Below are positions 40,646-52,773 of a stretch of 64,000 nt of DNA, in pieces (position 1 is the stretch's first letter; each line of letters starts with the position of its first letter). Origin of the DNA: Astropecten irregularis (lineage: Eukaryota > Echinodermata > Asteroidea > Paxillosida > Astropectinidae); assembly GCA_963971285.1 (NCBI GenBank), contig OZ020244.1:21452001-21516000 (forward strand), in the 5' to 3' direction. The notes beneath the pieces are model-generated. The model did not search any database and had not been told where the DNA came from. It saw only the letters and a program-made list of their open reading frames with translations. A program made the position numbers and the translations under genes.

Positions 40646-43600
40646 TCATTCGAGGGCATTCAGTTCAAAGCGTTGAAACTTGTCGACGTCGTAAAAACTA
40701 GCTCTGACCTGCCTGCCGCCAAAGTATCGTCCGTTCAAATCCACCACAGCTGTGCATTGAGAAAACAAAATTAAGAGGGTAAAATTGATGGTCAAAGTTC
40801 GCCAACTTGATATTCGACTGTTCTGTGTAGTAACTTGGTTCAAGTCACTAGAATGCATCACAAGGATACAGTGGAACAAACTATAACAAACATGATGGGA
40901 TGCACAGAAATTGTTTGACATAGTGGTTGTTTGTTAAAGTGAACAATGTTCAGCATGCCTATACATTGTACATGAAAATTGGCAGCCAAATAGTAAAGAT
41001 TATTATAGTGGCGTTCCACTGTACTGCACAGTGTGATATTTGAATGTTTGAAGGTTTGCGGACTTAAGAGCTCAGGGGTCGATTTCACCAAACTCATCGT
41101 AACTTATAGTAGGACATATGATGCATTGCAGCCCTACGTAGAATAGGCCCCATACAATGGGTTATCCTTTGTTACTGAGTTACAATCAATCGTAGGGCTT
41201 TGTGAAATCGACCCCAGGTGCTGTGTCTTAATATGGAGCTATTCCACTTACCTTTGATAGCCGATTCCATTCTCTGAAATTCAACAAAGATCCTCACAGC
41301 GCTATCGTCGTCAGCATTGGGCTCCTTTAAACAGAAAACAGACAATTTAGTTCTCATCAAAAAGTAGCAGGGTATTGCTCACGAGCAATGCTAACCACAT
41401 GGGATTTTGGCTGAAGGGCTTTGCTTGCTTTAAAAAAGAAAACTTCTCTATTAAAGTATTGAGTGTGGAATTGGTCCAAAATCATAAATAAGAGATCTTG
41501 CGCTTGGGTACTGAAAAACAAAACATTAACAGGATTTACCTTTTATATTATACTTTGGATTTGTCAAAGAAATGCAGATTCATGGACAAAAATATGAAGA
41601 CAGATAGAGTAACAGTCATCTGTGAAAATTTCAGTCCCATACGGTGCCCACTTTTTGAAAAAACATTGAAAAACAGCCACAGTATTTCTTAAATCTTTTC
41701 TCTTTTATTTTTGATCTTTTAAAAGACGTCACTTCCAACAGATTGAGGGTTTTGGGTGTCAAATATACATGAAATGCATCAACTACACATTGGATAAATA
41801 CACCATTTGAGGCAGAAACATTTTAATGGTATGTTTTTACCGACACCATCTTCATACCCTGTAAGTTATACGTAAATCAGTGAACATTTCTGTTTTGGTT
41901 TCTTACCTTCTGGATACTACCTTTAAGACTAAAGGAAATTTGGTTTGGTTTTGATAACAACATGTCAGGAATATTTATAGGGAAAAACTGTTTTGAAATG
42001 GATTCGGAGGTCCCATTTGGACTGGTACACCACTGCTTTGAGACCAAGGAGGGAGGTATCTCTAAGGAAATTTCACTAAATTTCCACTAAACTCTAGAGG
42101 TCTATTCATTATTGTTTGGAGTTGTTTACTCCAGTCATGCTCCAGTTCTAATGAGCTATCATACGGCTAGTGTCTCACCTCGTAGATGACAACACGGACT
42201 ACCTCTCCATACTTGGCGCATTCCTCGGCCGTCTCTGGCTGAAGATCATCATCCACCTCCCCAGGACCAACCATATTCTGGACGAGAATAAAAACGTTTT
42301 TATTGATTTATTCGTTGAGGCGATAGAATTGTGCAAACAATTTATTGCCCTTCAACGACGTGGATAAGCACTTCACTAAGTGCCTTTTGAGTGCACATGA
42401 AACAATCACGTGCTGGCTCAGGTAGGATTCAGACCCACGACCTCCTGCTTACTAGTTCAGATGACATACTGCTTGGCCACCTTGCAGAATAAACACATTG
42501 CCAACAATATCACTTCAAGGGTCTGTATCAAATGCAGTAGCCAGTTTATGTGATGCAGTGTTCTGCATTCAGACTCCAAATACTGTCAGTATGCTTGGTT
42601 CCGATTGTTACAGTAATATGTCCCTCCCCAAATGTTGATTGCTGGTTTTATTTACACTTCTATGCAATCAAGTCATTCAAAGAAGCTTGTTCATGATTTG
42701 TGATGGCTGAAAAAGTTCAACGTCACATTCAGTGGCCTGTATTAACTTACCATTAGCAGTACGACCTTGGTTGGGTTCTTGATGACTGACTTGATGTCTG
42801 GTTTGGGTGGAGGGACGGCTGTGGTGGAAGGCCCAGGCAGACCAGGCCCCAGTAGACCAGGCCCCGGCAGACCAGGCCCCGACAGACCAGGCCCGGGAGG
42901 GGGTGGCATCATAGGCGGTGAATCTACATTTGGACAAATTATTATTATTATATTATTATTATGAATGGTTTATTAAAACTGTACTCTTCGCCGCTAAAAG
43001 CAGAATTACGAATACAATTTACAATTTAAAAACACATTAATAAAACACAAAGTACATTTAAAACGAGAGATAATAAAACGGCTAAAGGCTAAGGATAATA
43101 AGATGTGCCACAAAAAGGTCACGTAATTGAAATTAAGAAAGAGTGATACATATAAATTATATCACTAAGAAAAACTGGTAAAATATAAGCAGAAATCGTA
43201 AATGATTGGCAAGTTGTAATACGTGTACATGTCATAAGCTAGAAGAGGTTCATAGGGAAGGGAATGAAGGGAGAGGGAGGTGGTGAGGGATAGAGAGGGA
43301 CACACTGTTAAGCAATATAATCAAAGCTACAAGAGGGCTGTTCTGGTACCTCTTAGTGCGACAAAAAGGCACTGTTATGGTTGTACAATTTCTTAACTGA
43401 CGTCCATGTGATTGGTGACGAGTCTGAGGAATCCAAGTACTGAAATATTTAGAGGTGAGTAGAGACTTTGCAAACTTAACACACAACTGATTTCGCCTGT
43501 CACTGAGAGTGGATAAGCCACAAAAAGCAAGTGCATCATCATATCCATTATATCCAGTGCCAAGTATAATTTTACAAACCCTCTTCTGGAATTTTTCTAA

Positions 43601-46600
43601 AGCTTTAACATGTTTCAAAGTGAGACCAAAATTCCATACTGGTGTGGCATATTCTAATAATGGCCTTATGAAACCAAGATATATAGAGACCAAATCATTT
43701 ACAGGTAAACAAAACCGTTTCAATGTTTTTAAGATGTACAGTTTTTTGTTAGCCCGAGATATCATATTCTGGACATGGGCATCCCATTTAAGGTCCGCCT
43801 GAACTATAACACCAAGGATGCGGTGGGATGTGTTTTCCTTTAAAACATTGTCCGATATGTGAAGTTGTTGCAGTCTATGTGGTTCTCTCATGAAGCTGAC
43901 ATTCATCACGCTACATTTGACAGGATTGAGTTTCATGTGGTTGGCTGATGACCAATGATGAATGTGATCAAGATCCTCTTGCATATGACTTTGTTGGTTT
44001 TTGGTTAGGCATTCAACCAACGTAAGATCGTCAACGTACTGCCAATGGCTGGACAATAAACCGTTAGGAACATCATTCACAAGTGCCATGAAAATGACTG
44101 GACCGAGTCTGGTGCCTTGTGGGACACCAGCATTCACTGAAAGCCAGTTGGAAGTAGAGCTATGGTAGCGGACACACTGTTGCCTTTCCTGGAGGAAGCT
44201 GCAGATCCATGGGATAATGGAAGCTCGTACACCGAGGTTTAGCAATTTGTCAATTGCCACATTGTGGTCGACATTGTCAAATGCCTTACTATAATCGGTA
44301 AGGACAATTCTTGAGGTTGAATTGCTCACATCTGAATGTTTATATAACATATTCATTAGGTCAACAAGGCAGTGTGTTGTGGAAATTGCTTTCCTGTTTC
44401 CAAACTGTTGCGAGTTGATGCACGGCTCTATATCAGACAGTACCCACTTGGACACAAACTGTTCTGCAAGCTTTGCAAAATTATCGGTTAGCGAGATGGG
44501 TCGCAGTTTCTGTAGAGTGGGTGGATTACATTTGGGGATCGGCACTACCACTGCCCTCTTCCACTGACGGGGCATAATCCCTTCATTGTATGACGTGTTC
44601 AGGATATCTGCCAGCGGTGTGCTCAGTTCAAGTGCAAAGTTCTTGATGATTCGCGGTGGGATGCCATCTGGTCCACCACTCTTATTGGTTTTTATTTTGC
44701 TCAATTCTTTGTAGACATCCCACGGTTGGACAATTGGGCAAGGGTGAGGTGTTGGGAGAAAAGCAGGCAGGTCAGAAGTCGCCAAACTCGGAAGATCACT
44801 GGCGACAGCAATAAAATGCTCGTTGATGACTTGCGCCTTTTGTTGATCGGTGTAATGATGATTGGATGACGTTGGGATATCAATGCAGGGTTGGGTTTTG
44901 ACACTTCTTGTCATTATTTTGATGTGTTTATGCCATGACGATGGATTTGCATATTTCAGTCGTTGTATCCTTCCACGGTAGTACTGTTTCTTGGCAATTT
45001 TGATTTCTCTCCTGATTTTATTGCGTAGATATTTCCACAAAGTGTCTCTGCCCATATGAAATGCACGTTGACGTTTCAAGATAAGGGACTTGATAGCTGG
45101 AGACATCCATGGCTTGTCAACTATATGAAGTTTAATGGTCTTGCAAGGGAAGAAGATATCGATGGCAGACTGTAGTGTGTTATAGAAATTGTCACATTTC
45201 GTTGACGCATGAGAACCAAAAAGCCGACGACCAAGAAATCAGTTTTCATGAAGCTTTCATAAAGCTATGCAAGTTACACTTGCCCTTCATCGACATAATT
45301 TTATGAGCACTGAGTGCTCAGTGCTTGTTGAGTGCACATGAAAAAATCATTCGCTGGGTCAGGTGGGATTTGAACCCATGACCTCCTGCTTACTAGTGCA
45401 GATGCCATACCGCTAGGCTATCGAGCTAACTGGGGTCAGCGGGGTGCATTGAATCCAATATACCGTAGTGGCAGGTACCGCAATTAATCACAACTTCTAT
45501 TCTAATGATTTTCATAAAGGTGTTTGCAAGCCAATTTTCCATTTACAGTGGAATATTTTTTATATTTTACATATCTCAAAAGACGTCACTTCAAACAGAT
45601 TGAGAGTTTTGGGTGTCAAATATACATGACATGCATGAACTACACAGTGATTCAACATATTGTAAACATTATGTGGAAGTGTTCAGAAAATTTGGAACCG
45701 TGAACATGCATATAGTGACAAAGAATACGCAGTTGTAATTTCCCTGACAAGTAAGATCTGTGAGTCCATCAAACACAAGCTGAGGCTGTGTCGCAAATCT
45801 CTGGCTGCGGCTACAAATTACACACGTACCTATGGCAGCCACTAGCCAGTGACTGCAGCCATTCAATAGACTTGTGCATCATTTGCGGTCGCAGCCAGAG
45901 ATTTGAGACACGGCCTGACACTCAAGGTAAAAAATAGACTGGCGCCAATGAAAAAGTCACCCCTTCCTATCAGTGATTTCTCAGCCACACCATAAGGAAC
46001 TAGACAAAGATGGCTGCCTTTAATTGCAAGTGATTCTGTAAGGGCCTGTCTCATCTAACCTGTTTTTCTCTCAATGATCTTGCCTCCTCGTTTGCTGGTC
46101 TTCTCTACCTGCAGCGCAGTGCTGATTCCTTGCTCCGATTTGCCCAGTCCTCTTCCCTCCTGGAAACCGTACTTGGCCATGATCTTGGCCGCGACCGAGT
46201 TGATACTGCGAAAGAGGAAAACAGAAGCATATGAACAATGAAGCTTTTTGGGAATCAAGTTCCAACATCTGGTACGTCAACAAAAATGTCAACAAGTTTC
46301 AGCAGACTATTAGAGTACCCTTGCTCGAATTCATGTCTGGGTTTTGACTTAAGTCCTGCAACACTGGAGGACAATGAATCCCTCTGCTTCATGAAAGAAC
46401 CTTTGTTGGCTTTGCATAGTTTAAGCAGGGTTCTATTCAGCATAAGAAAATTATTCAAGCAGTTCTATTCCACTGCTAAGGTGTAGGCAGAAAGCTCGGA
46501 CAAAACCTGTACTTAAGCGGTTAAGAGAAGGTACATGTTACTCACCCCATACCAACAGGAACCTGAAATCCTCCGCCCTTGGTGCCAGGCGGGGGTCCCA

Positions 46601-49556
46601 TGGGCCGGCTGAATTCATCTGAACCGTCTGACAGCGGAGGGGTCTGGGATCTCTCTGGGTCCTGGTCGTACGAGTCATCTTTCTTGCCCTTCATGATGTC
46701 GGCGTAAGGACGCTTGGGCTTAGGGGGGCCCATGGGAGGTGCAACTGGAAGGGTAGAAGGAGTGGTTACTGGTGAGATATCACAATTTGGCGATGGTAGA
46801 GACTCACTGTGGTCAGTTGGTTTATCGCGTCTTAAGTCATGGCAATGCCACCACCTTCTCAATTTGTCTGGTTGTTAGAGTGTTGCCAGATTGAGTTTTT
46901 CCACCCAGTGTCACCAATACAGTTGATTTAAAAACAAAGAGTTCTTCTAATTGCTCTTTCCCTCTTATTGTATCTCTCTTCTCTCAATTCTTCAATCCTA
47001 GAACCTATCTTCCTTCAGAAGAAATGCTGACTATTTTTTTTAGCTCCATATATCATCTCCTGAATTTAGCCTTTTGCCTTGATTGATCTAAACCTTTCTA
47101 AAGGTTAACTTTCCAAACAATTCAAAGAACTAGGAGGCACCAGGGTAATGACCAAGGGTGTTCAGTAAATTACCAGGGAAGCCAATGCAACAACCAGGGA
47201 CACAGAGGCAATTAGCAATTGAAGCAATGAACTTCTTTGAACTTCAAGGCCTGTAGACCCCCTCCTTAACTTAACCCTGCCATGGTCAGACTTACAAGAT
47301 TCACTGTCTTGCTCACTGGGCTTCTCATCGTATATCAGGGATGACGGAGGAGCAATGGCAGCACCACTTCCTCCTAAGCCTGGACAGTTTGGAGACAAAC
47401 AAAATAGAAGAAACCAAAAATAACTCACTATGACAGGAATGAGTAACTCACAAATACAAAAGTACTGAGTTTATTTGATAGTGTTATAGGAAAACTGGCC
47501 TCCCTCCCTGTGATCTGCAGAGAGTCCATTTTTCCTCTCTAGAGTATTACCGTACTTGGAGGAACATTTTCCATTGACCATATCAAACATATAATGTTTA
47601 GATTGCACTGTGTACAAGCCTCTTTGGACAGCATTCTGAAGAAGGCCACAGCACATAGACTAAGATTCCCTGTTTGAAGTTTTCTTCCTCTCAAGTGGCT
47701 CATTTTCTTTGTAATACCAAAAGCAACTTCGCAGAGTTGAGTGGACCCTGTAATTATTACAGTCCATTGTTTGTCTTGGAACAAACTAAAAACATGTCCT
47801 TAAGCTGCTCACCTTTTCTCCTGGACCTGTCTCGTTCCTCTTCCTCCTCGTCATCGGGACGGCGTGAGAATCCCCTGGGTGGGGATCCTCTAGGTGGGGA
47901 TCCCCTATCCCTGTCCCTGACCCTGTCACGGTCACGGTCTCGGTCTCGTTCTCGATCTCTGTCCCTCCGGCGGTCTCGGTCCCTGTCGCGATCCCTGTCT
48001 CTGGTCCTCTCACGGTCGCGATCTCGGTCCCGATCGCGATCCCTGTCGCGGTCACGGTCACGATCGCGGTCTCTGCTGCCCCTGGAAAGGTTATCAGACA
48101 TGGGAGAAGTCTACATTTAGAATCAAGCGAAGCATCAAGTAAAGGCTTCACAATCGAATCAGGGTCTGGAAGAAACCAGACCCTTATGAGAAACTTTAAA
48201 CTCTGTCTCTGAGAACGACCAGAGAGTCCAGGACTCTCCGAGCCTCTTTTGTTTGCCCCTCCGTCTCACCTGTGGGAATCGCTCGAGTCTCTTGTCCGCT
48301 CCGCTCTCATCATCTCCTGCATCACCTTGTCTCGCATCTTCCTGACCACCTTCTCGTACTCATTGGGGAAGGCTGGATCATACTCGTTCTCCACGTCCGC
48401 AGCCAGGGGCATTGCTTCGATGAAGGCTGGCTGTGAAGACTTGGAAGTACTCTGCATTGCAAATTCAAAATAGATGACGTTCACGGGACATTCTAATGGG
48501 TCAAGATGGTTGACTGTTTCATGTTTGAATGTTGACAACATTTGCCATGTTTGACTGTCTTGATGCCATTTCATGTTTGTCTCATGCTGCTGTTTCATGT
48601 CTGACTGTTTTTATTCATCTGTGTTTTTCGTACTTACCAGCTTGACTGGAGTAAATGACGGTCTAGGTGGTGATGGGGGTGGAGGAGTGACCACTGTATT
48701 GTCCTCAAGACCACCACCGCCACCTCCCTTCTTCAGGTCAATCACCGGGGCTAGGGTGGCGGCCCTGATCTTTCGCTGGGCCTCGGTTAGGGAAGCTTTC
48801 TTCATGCGAAGGTGGGACTGCATCATTCTGATCCCGGCCGACCATCCCGCTGATGAGGCAAGAAGAACGAGAGAATGTTGTTAGAATTATTGCCCAGGCC
48901 CTTAATCTTTTAGATTTGAGAGACCAGGAGTTCTTAATTCCTCAGGACAAATCATACCACTTATAAAGGGGTCCCATAATAGTCAATACTTCCAACCTTA
49001 GTACTTGGTTGTCTTGCAAATGGTTGCAGGTTTGAATCAAACAGTTTGAAGAAGCCTTTTAGTGTAAGCCATAAACATCATACTGAATTCTGTATTATCA
49101 TTTAATTTAATAAATCATTTGGAAACAAACCAGAACTTTACAAAATATGAAGAGGAATCTGGTCAAATTTGTACTGTCCTGGCTGTGTGAGTTAACACTA
49201 ACACTGACAAATGCTGTTATTTTTTATTTGTTATTTACAGAAAATTTGTTACTTACAGAAAATTTTTCATTTACAAAAAAATTGTTATTTACAGAAAATT
49301 AGTTATTTACAAGCAAGTACAGTGAAAAACTGTGATATTGTGGATTGTGGACTGTTTGTTCAGCCAGCTAGGATTGAAACATGAGGTAAATTCTCACTTA
49401 TCAGAAAAATTTGCTAAGGAAGAATTTCATAATGCTTAGCAGCTCTACTGACTAAGGACCCTGGTACTATCACTTACAGACATCAGGCTTCTTAGTGTCA
49501 GGTGCTGTGTCCTTCTTAGGGGCTGTGTCCACCCCAAGACCATCATACAGCGACAT
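40646..49556 (-). CDS. RBM17: splicing factor RBM17 / SPF45 (11 exons)
   Basis: Exons 49478-49556, 48638-48849, 48270-48451, 47813-48081, 47296-47379, 46546-46744, 46060-46205, 42751-42923, 42179-42277, 41252-41324, 40646-40749 join to 539 aa. N-terminus [10 protein letters not shown] and the [11 protein letters not shown] and AIAPPSSL motifs match SPF45. A G-patch follows in exon 7 ([20 protein letters not shown], then TSKRGGKII). The C-terminal UHM-type RRM spans exons 8-11 and keeps NGRYFGGR, whose R-Y-F is the ligand-binding motif. SPF45 acts in 3' splice-site choice through UHM-ULM contacts with U2AF and SF1. It is longer than human (401 aa) because of an Arg-Asp dipeptide stretch in exon 4, a larger Pro/Gly-rich exon 6, and GPGL/GPST repeats in exon 8. 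Intron 7 (3.1 kb) contains a LINE. Confidence 0.93.
41075..41215. mobile_element. palindromic MITE (GGGGTCGATTTCAC ends)
   Basis: 141 bp in RBM17 intron 10. The ends GGGGTCGATTTCACCAAAC and GCTTTGTGAAATCGACCCC are near-exact inverses. Internal CATATGATGCATTGCAGCCC is shared with 54364-54485. Confidence 0.7.
41560..41930. mobile_element. TTAAAGGTA-type MITE, inverted copy
   Basis: In RBM17 intron 9. Inverted order: AGATTCATGGACAAAAATAT, CAGTCATCTGTGAAAATTTC, a GATCTTTTAAAAGA palindrome, then CATACCCTGTAAGTTATACG and CTACCTTTAA. An unrelated block (GACGTCACTTCCAACAGATT..) seems inserted; it recurs at about 45585. Confidence 0.5.
42370..42495 (-). repeat. tRNA-derived SINE relic
   Basis: In RBM17 intron 8. 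CACTAAGTGCCTTTTGAGTGCACATGAAA-type leader, then inverted B box GGATTCAGACCCACGACC and A-box remnant. Close relative at 45290-45432. Confidence 0.5.
42936..45240 (-). mobile_element. 5'-truncated non-LTR retrotransposon (LINE)
   Basis: In RBM17 intron 7, same orientation as the gene. An uninterrupted frame from at least 45106 to 43250 (618 aa; homology extends upstream to about 45240) encodes a reverse transcriptase: [23 protein letters not shown], the catalytic Asp in [20 protein letters not shown], the YVDD active-site motif, and a C-terminal [12 protein letters not shown]-like region ([11 protein letters not shown]). This order is that of CR1/Jockey/L2-like LINEs. No endonuclease domain remains, consistent with 5' truncation. 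The 3' end is an ATAATAATAAT microsatellite tail at about 42936-42965, typical of such elements. The open frame suggests a fairly young insertion. Confidence 0.85.
45290..45432 (-). repeat. tRNA-derived SINE
   Basis: In RBM17 intron 7, next to the LINE's truncated end. Leader TGAGCACTGAGTGCTCAGTG..GTTGAGTGCACATG, then inverse B box GGATTTGAACCCATGACC and inverse A box CCGCTAGGCTA. Same family as 42370-42495. Confidence 0.6.
49205..49320. repeat. short AT-rich tandem repeat
   Basis: In RBM17 intron 1. About five imperfect units of TTTGTTATTTACAGAAAAT, roughly 19 bp. Some units read TTACTTACAGAAA. Confidence 0.5.
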
Positions 49557-52500
49557 TGTGATGCTTGAATTAGGACGTCAACTTGAACTTCTGTGGCAAG
49601 GGTATGACAAAATGGACACTGCAAATACCGTGTAAGGGAAATAAAATTTGAGGCAATGCACCGTGGAGGATTGGAGGTTAGCATGGAACAAGACATCAAG
49701 CCTTAATTCAATAATATCATGGAGATTTTGGACAAGGGCAAATGAAACCGATAATTGTAAAGCTGAAGTCTACATCACCATGACAGATGGTTTAGTAGCA
49801 ATGATCATGGGCACCGGACAAGTTGACCAAGGGACAAGTCGACTCGAGACAAGTCGACTATATTATTTTACAATTCAGTTACATTTTTACGTTGGTATGT
49901 CACGCGCACCTAGCCTGCGCATCGCATTGGCAGAAATGGACTTAAGTTGTCTTTGCGGTCGAGCTGTCTCTGTCTCGAGTCAAGTAGTTCCGTGGTCGAC
50001 TTGTCTGATATTCACTGATCATAAACCTTGGTCCGTACGATCAGCGCAACTAACAAAAGTTATATTCATCGGACAAGGATTCAGTTGATTTATTGTAATA
50101 AGAACAAGTTCTGCAATTTGAATTGTACTCTAGTCATCCCGGCCAGTGGATTTCAGACATTTTGACTGTGTTGACAAATCAGGCCCGGGATGGACATGGA
50201 TTGTGCCTAGGCTATGGCATATATGCGTACGGAGACCGACCGTCAACCCCAAAAGTCAAAAAAGAGAGTTCGGCGCCCCATTTTTACTGGGTCTAGCGTA
50301 CGGCATGAAATTTTATGGTGCACAAAATTTAAGTCTGATATTGGAGACCTAACTCTGCCATTGAAAAGCAAAATTTGATAGGTAAAGAGACCAATTTATA
50401 TTTGTCTCTGAATCTTTTGGTGGCTTTGATTTAGATCAGGGGCAGGGGTGGTGTGTAGAAAATCATGATTGAAGGGCGACCTCAACGTTCCACAACTACA
50501 GTTTGTAATGAACGCTGCATTTCTACCTCCATGATGCAACGGTTTCAGGTCAACTCGGTCCGTAACCAACTCGGTCCGAGTCAACTCGGTCCGTGACCAA
50601 CTCGGTCCGTAACCAACTCGGTCCATGACCAACTCGGTCTGTAACCAACTCGGTCCGAGGCCAACTCGGTCCGTAACCAACTCGGTCCGTGGCCAACTCG
50701 GTCTGTGACCAACTCGGTCCCTATGGGAAAATGCACGCAAAAACGTCTGGTAATTTTGTTGCAACAAAACGAGTACGAAGTCTCGCAAATTGCGTGAATT
50801 AAACTATTTATTTAGGTCTATTTATTTATTTATTCATTTATTATCTTAAAAACATTAAAAGAATGAAAAATACATTGGCAGGTGCTGCCAAGGGCCTGAC
50901 AAAAAGTAAAAAAAAAAAAAGAAACCTGTCTTCAAAAGACGTGCCTTCCCAAACACCTGCCAATTATAAATCTTATGTTAAATTATGTTATATGTATATA
51001 CACAGATTAATCAAAACAAAGCTAAAAAATCAAAAACAAAAACACAAAACAATCATCATTATTATTCATTAATTGATTTATGAATTCTGAACATAAAAAG
51101 CACATTTTCATAAGGCATTTGACTTCGTGTATAATTTAATTAATATTTTAATTAAAATTGTATTGTGCCATTTTATCAAATAATTATGGTATCAACATAA
51201 TTTATTTCTTCACGGTTTCAGCCACAAGCAAAACATATTATGTTATGATGACATTAAAAACATTAATGCAAATAGCCTACATGTTGTACACTGCTGCAGC
51301 AAACTGCATGGATTCTTGTTTGTGTACGTTTTCCCATAGGGACCGAGTTGGTCACGGACCGAGTTGGTCACGGACCGAGTTGGCCTCGGACCGAGTTGGC
51401 CACGGACCGAGTTGGCCACGGACCGAGTTGGCCACGGACCGAGTTGGCCTCGGACCGAGTTGGTCACGGACCGAGTTGACTCGGACCGAGTTGGTTACGG
51501 ACCGAGTTGACTGGCACCCGATGCAACACGGCTAACGAGTGCGCGGATCTGCACCATAAAAACGGGTAATTTTTAGTCATTTTAAAGCATTAATAACACA
51601 TTTGCAGATGGTAACAGAAAGCAGAATGCAATAGTTAGCAAGTACTTACGATTGTGTGAATCTGAGATTTTCTTTTATCACATAATAATGTCACTTTTTA
51701 GGCGATGGTGTTACGATGAAAATTGGACGCGCTAGATTCCCACTGTGCATAATAGGTCTTGTAACCTTTTACATTGCTAGTTTTATGCGTGAAATGAACG
51801 GTGTGCTCCACGAGTGCAGGGATCTGACTATTTTGTCTTTATTTTTCAACATGTTCCAAAACTTCAAGTAAATTTGTCCTGCATGTTTGTGATACTGAAA
51901 AATCATTCTATGAAAAAGCTACACATCCAGTCCTTTCTCCTCTTAATCATTTTACTCATTCATTCTTCAGTTAATTGTTTAAATCTGTTTGATTTCTAGG
52001 CCTAGTTTGTTTATTTGAATTTTAATTAAAAAAAAAATCTTATTCAATGGACAATGATTTTCCAATGCAAAGATTGGAAAATGAAAGAAATTTGGGAGAA
52101 TTAAAGAAATTTGAAGAATAGAACTTAATTATTTGATTATTCAACTCAGAAACAATTTTATCATTCATTTTCAATCAGCAAAACAAATTATTGTTTTGTA
52201 GTTTGAGAATATGTGTACATTTCTAACAAAGCAATTACTGCATGAAGCTGGATTCAAACCACTAACGTGTGAAGACTGCACAAGTTGGTATTCTACTGAC
52301 TGAGGTTTTCAGCCCTCCCTGTATTGGTAGTGTAGTGTGAAACTGTCAAATTGTCAGTATGGTCAGGACCATCGCCATATTGGGGGGCTAAACTCCAACA
52401 AGTCATAATAGCACTCCGCACTAATAATGTCACAAAATCCCCGGATGTCAGACAAACATTGTCTCACACACGTAGTGTACATGCACACGCATACCCACCA

Positions 52501-52773
52501 CATGTTTGCATGGTTGCAATGTTTGTCTGAGATTGGGTGCTATTTTTAGCGGAAGTGCGGAGCGCTATTTATGGTATAGGCCTACTAGATGACCCGCAGC
52601 ATTTTTTCTTCGTTCACGTGATAGCCTTCAGTCACAGTAACATTTTTCTTCGTGTCCATACAGTATTAATGGAGGATTAATATCAGTTGTTCTCACCGAC
52701 ATCACAATGCATGTTTTGTCATGTGCATTGATACATTCTACCCAGGATCCTTTGCAGCCATCAAACTTTCATC
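49557..52773. other. divergent intergenic region with a foldback element
   Basis: RBM17 (-) and CCNQ (+) start on either side. Immediately upstream of RBM17 (49557-49640) is its likely 5' UTR and promoter. Around 49815-50010 GACAAGTCGACTCGAGAC-like words recur in both orientations, perhaps a small inverted element. The foldback transposon copy B fills 50541-51519. A tRNA-like B box (GGATTCAAACCACTAACG, minus sense) lies near 52250. The segment from 52560 to 52773, with a CACGTG E-box near 52615, is the probable CCNQ promoter. Confidence 0.5.
50541..51519. mobile_element. foldback transposon, copy B, with 8-bp TSD
   Basis: 979 bp, flanked by exact direct repeats GATGCAAC (50533-50540 and 51520-51527), different from those of copy A. 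Termini, 16-bp arrays and the AT-rich centre are closely similar to copy A at 32422-33423. The arrays differ by single units and point changes, and the centre has small indels (near 51200). Independent target sites with identical ends prove transposition of a defined unit. Confidence 0.87.

Noticed and set aside
43250-45106. Host gene or domesticated reverse transcriptase
   Set aside because: It has a microsatellite tail, is truncated at the 5' end, sits inside an RBM17 intron and has no promoter or introns of its own; an ordinary LINE explains it.
47674-48151. Ser-Arg repeat protein on the plus strand, and the Thr-rich alternative minus frame
   Set aside because: Antisense and frame-shifted readings of RBM17 exon 4, whose own frame is fixed by splice phases on both sides.
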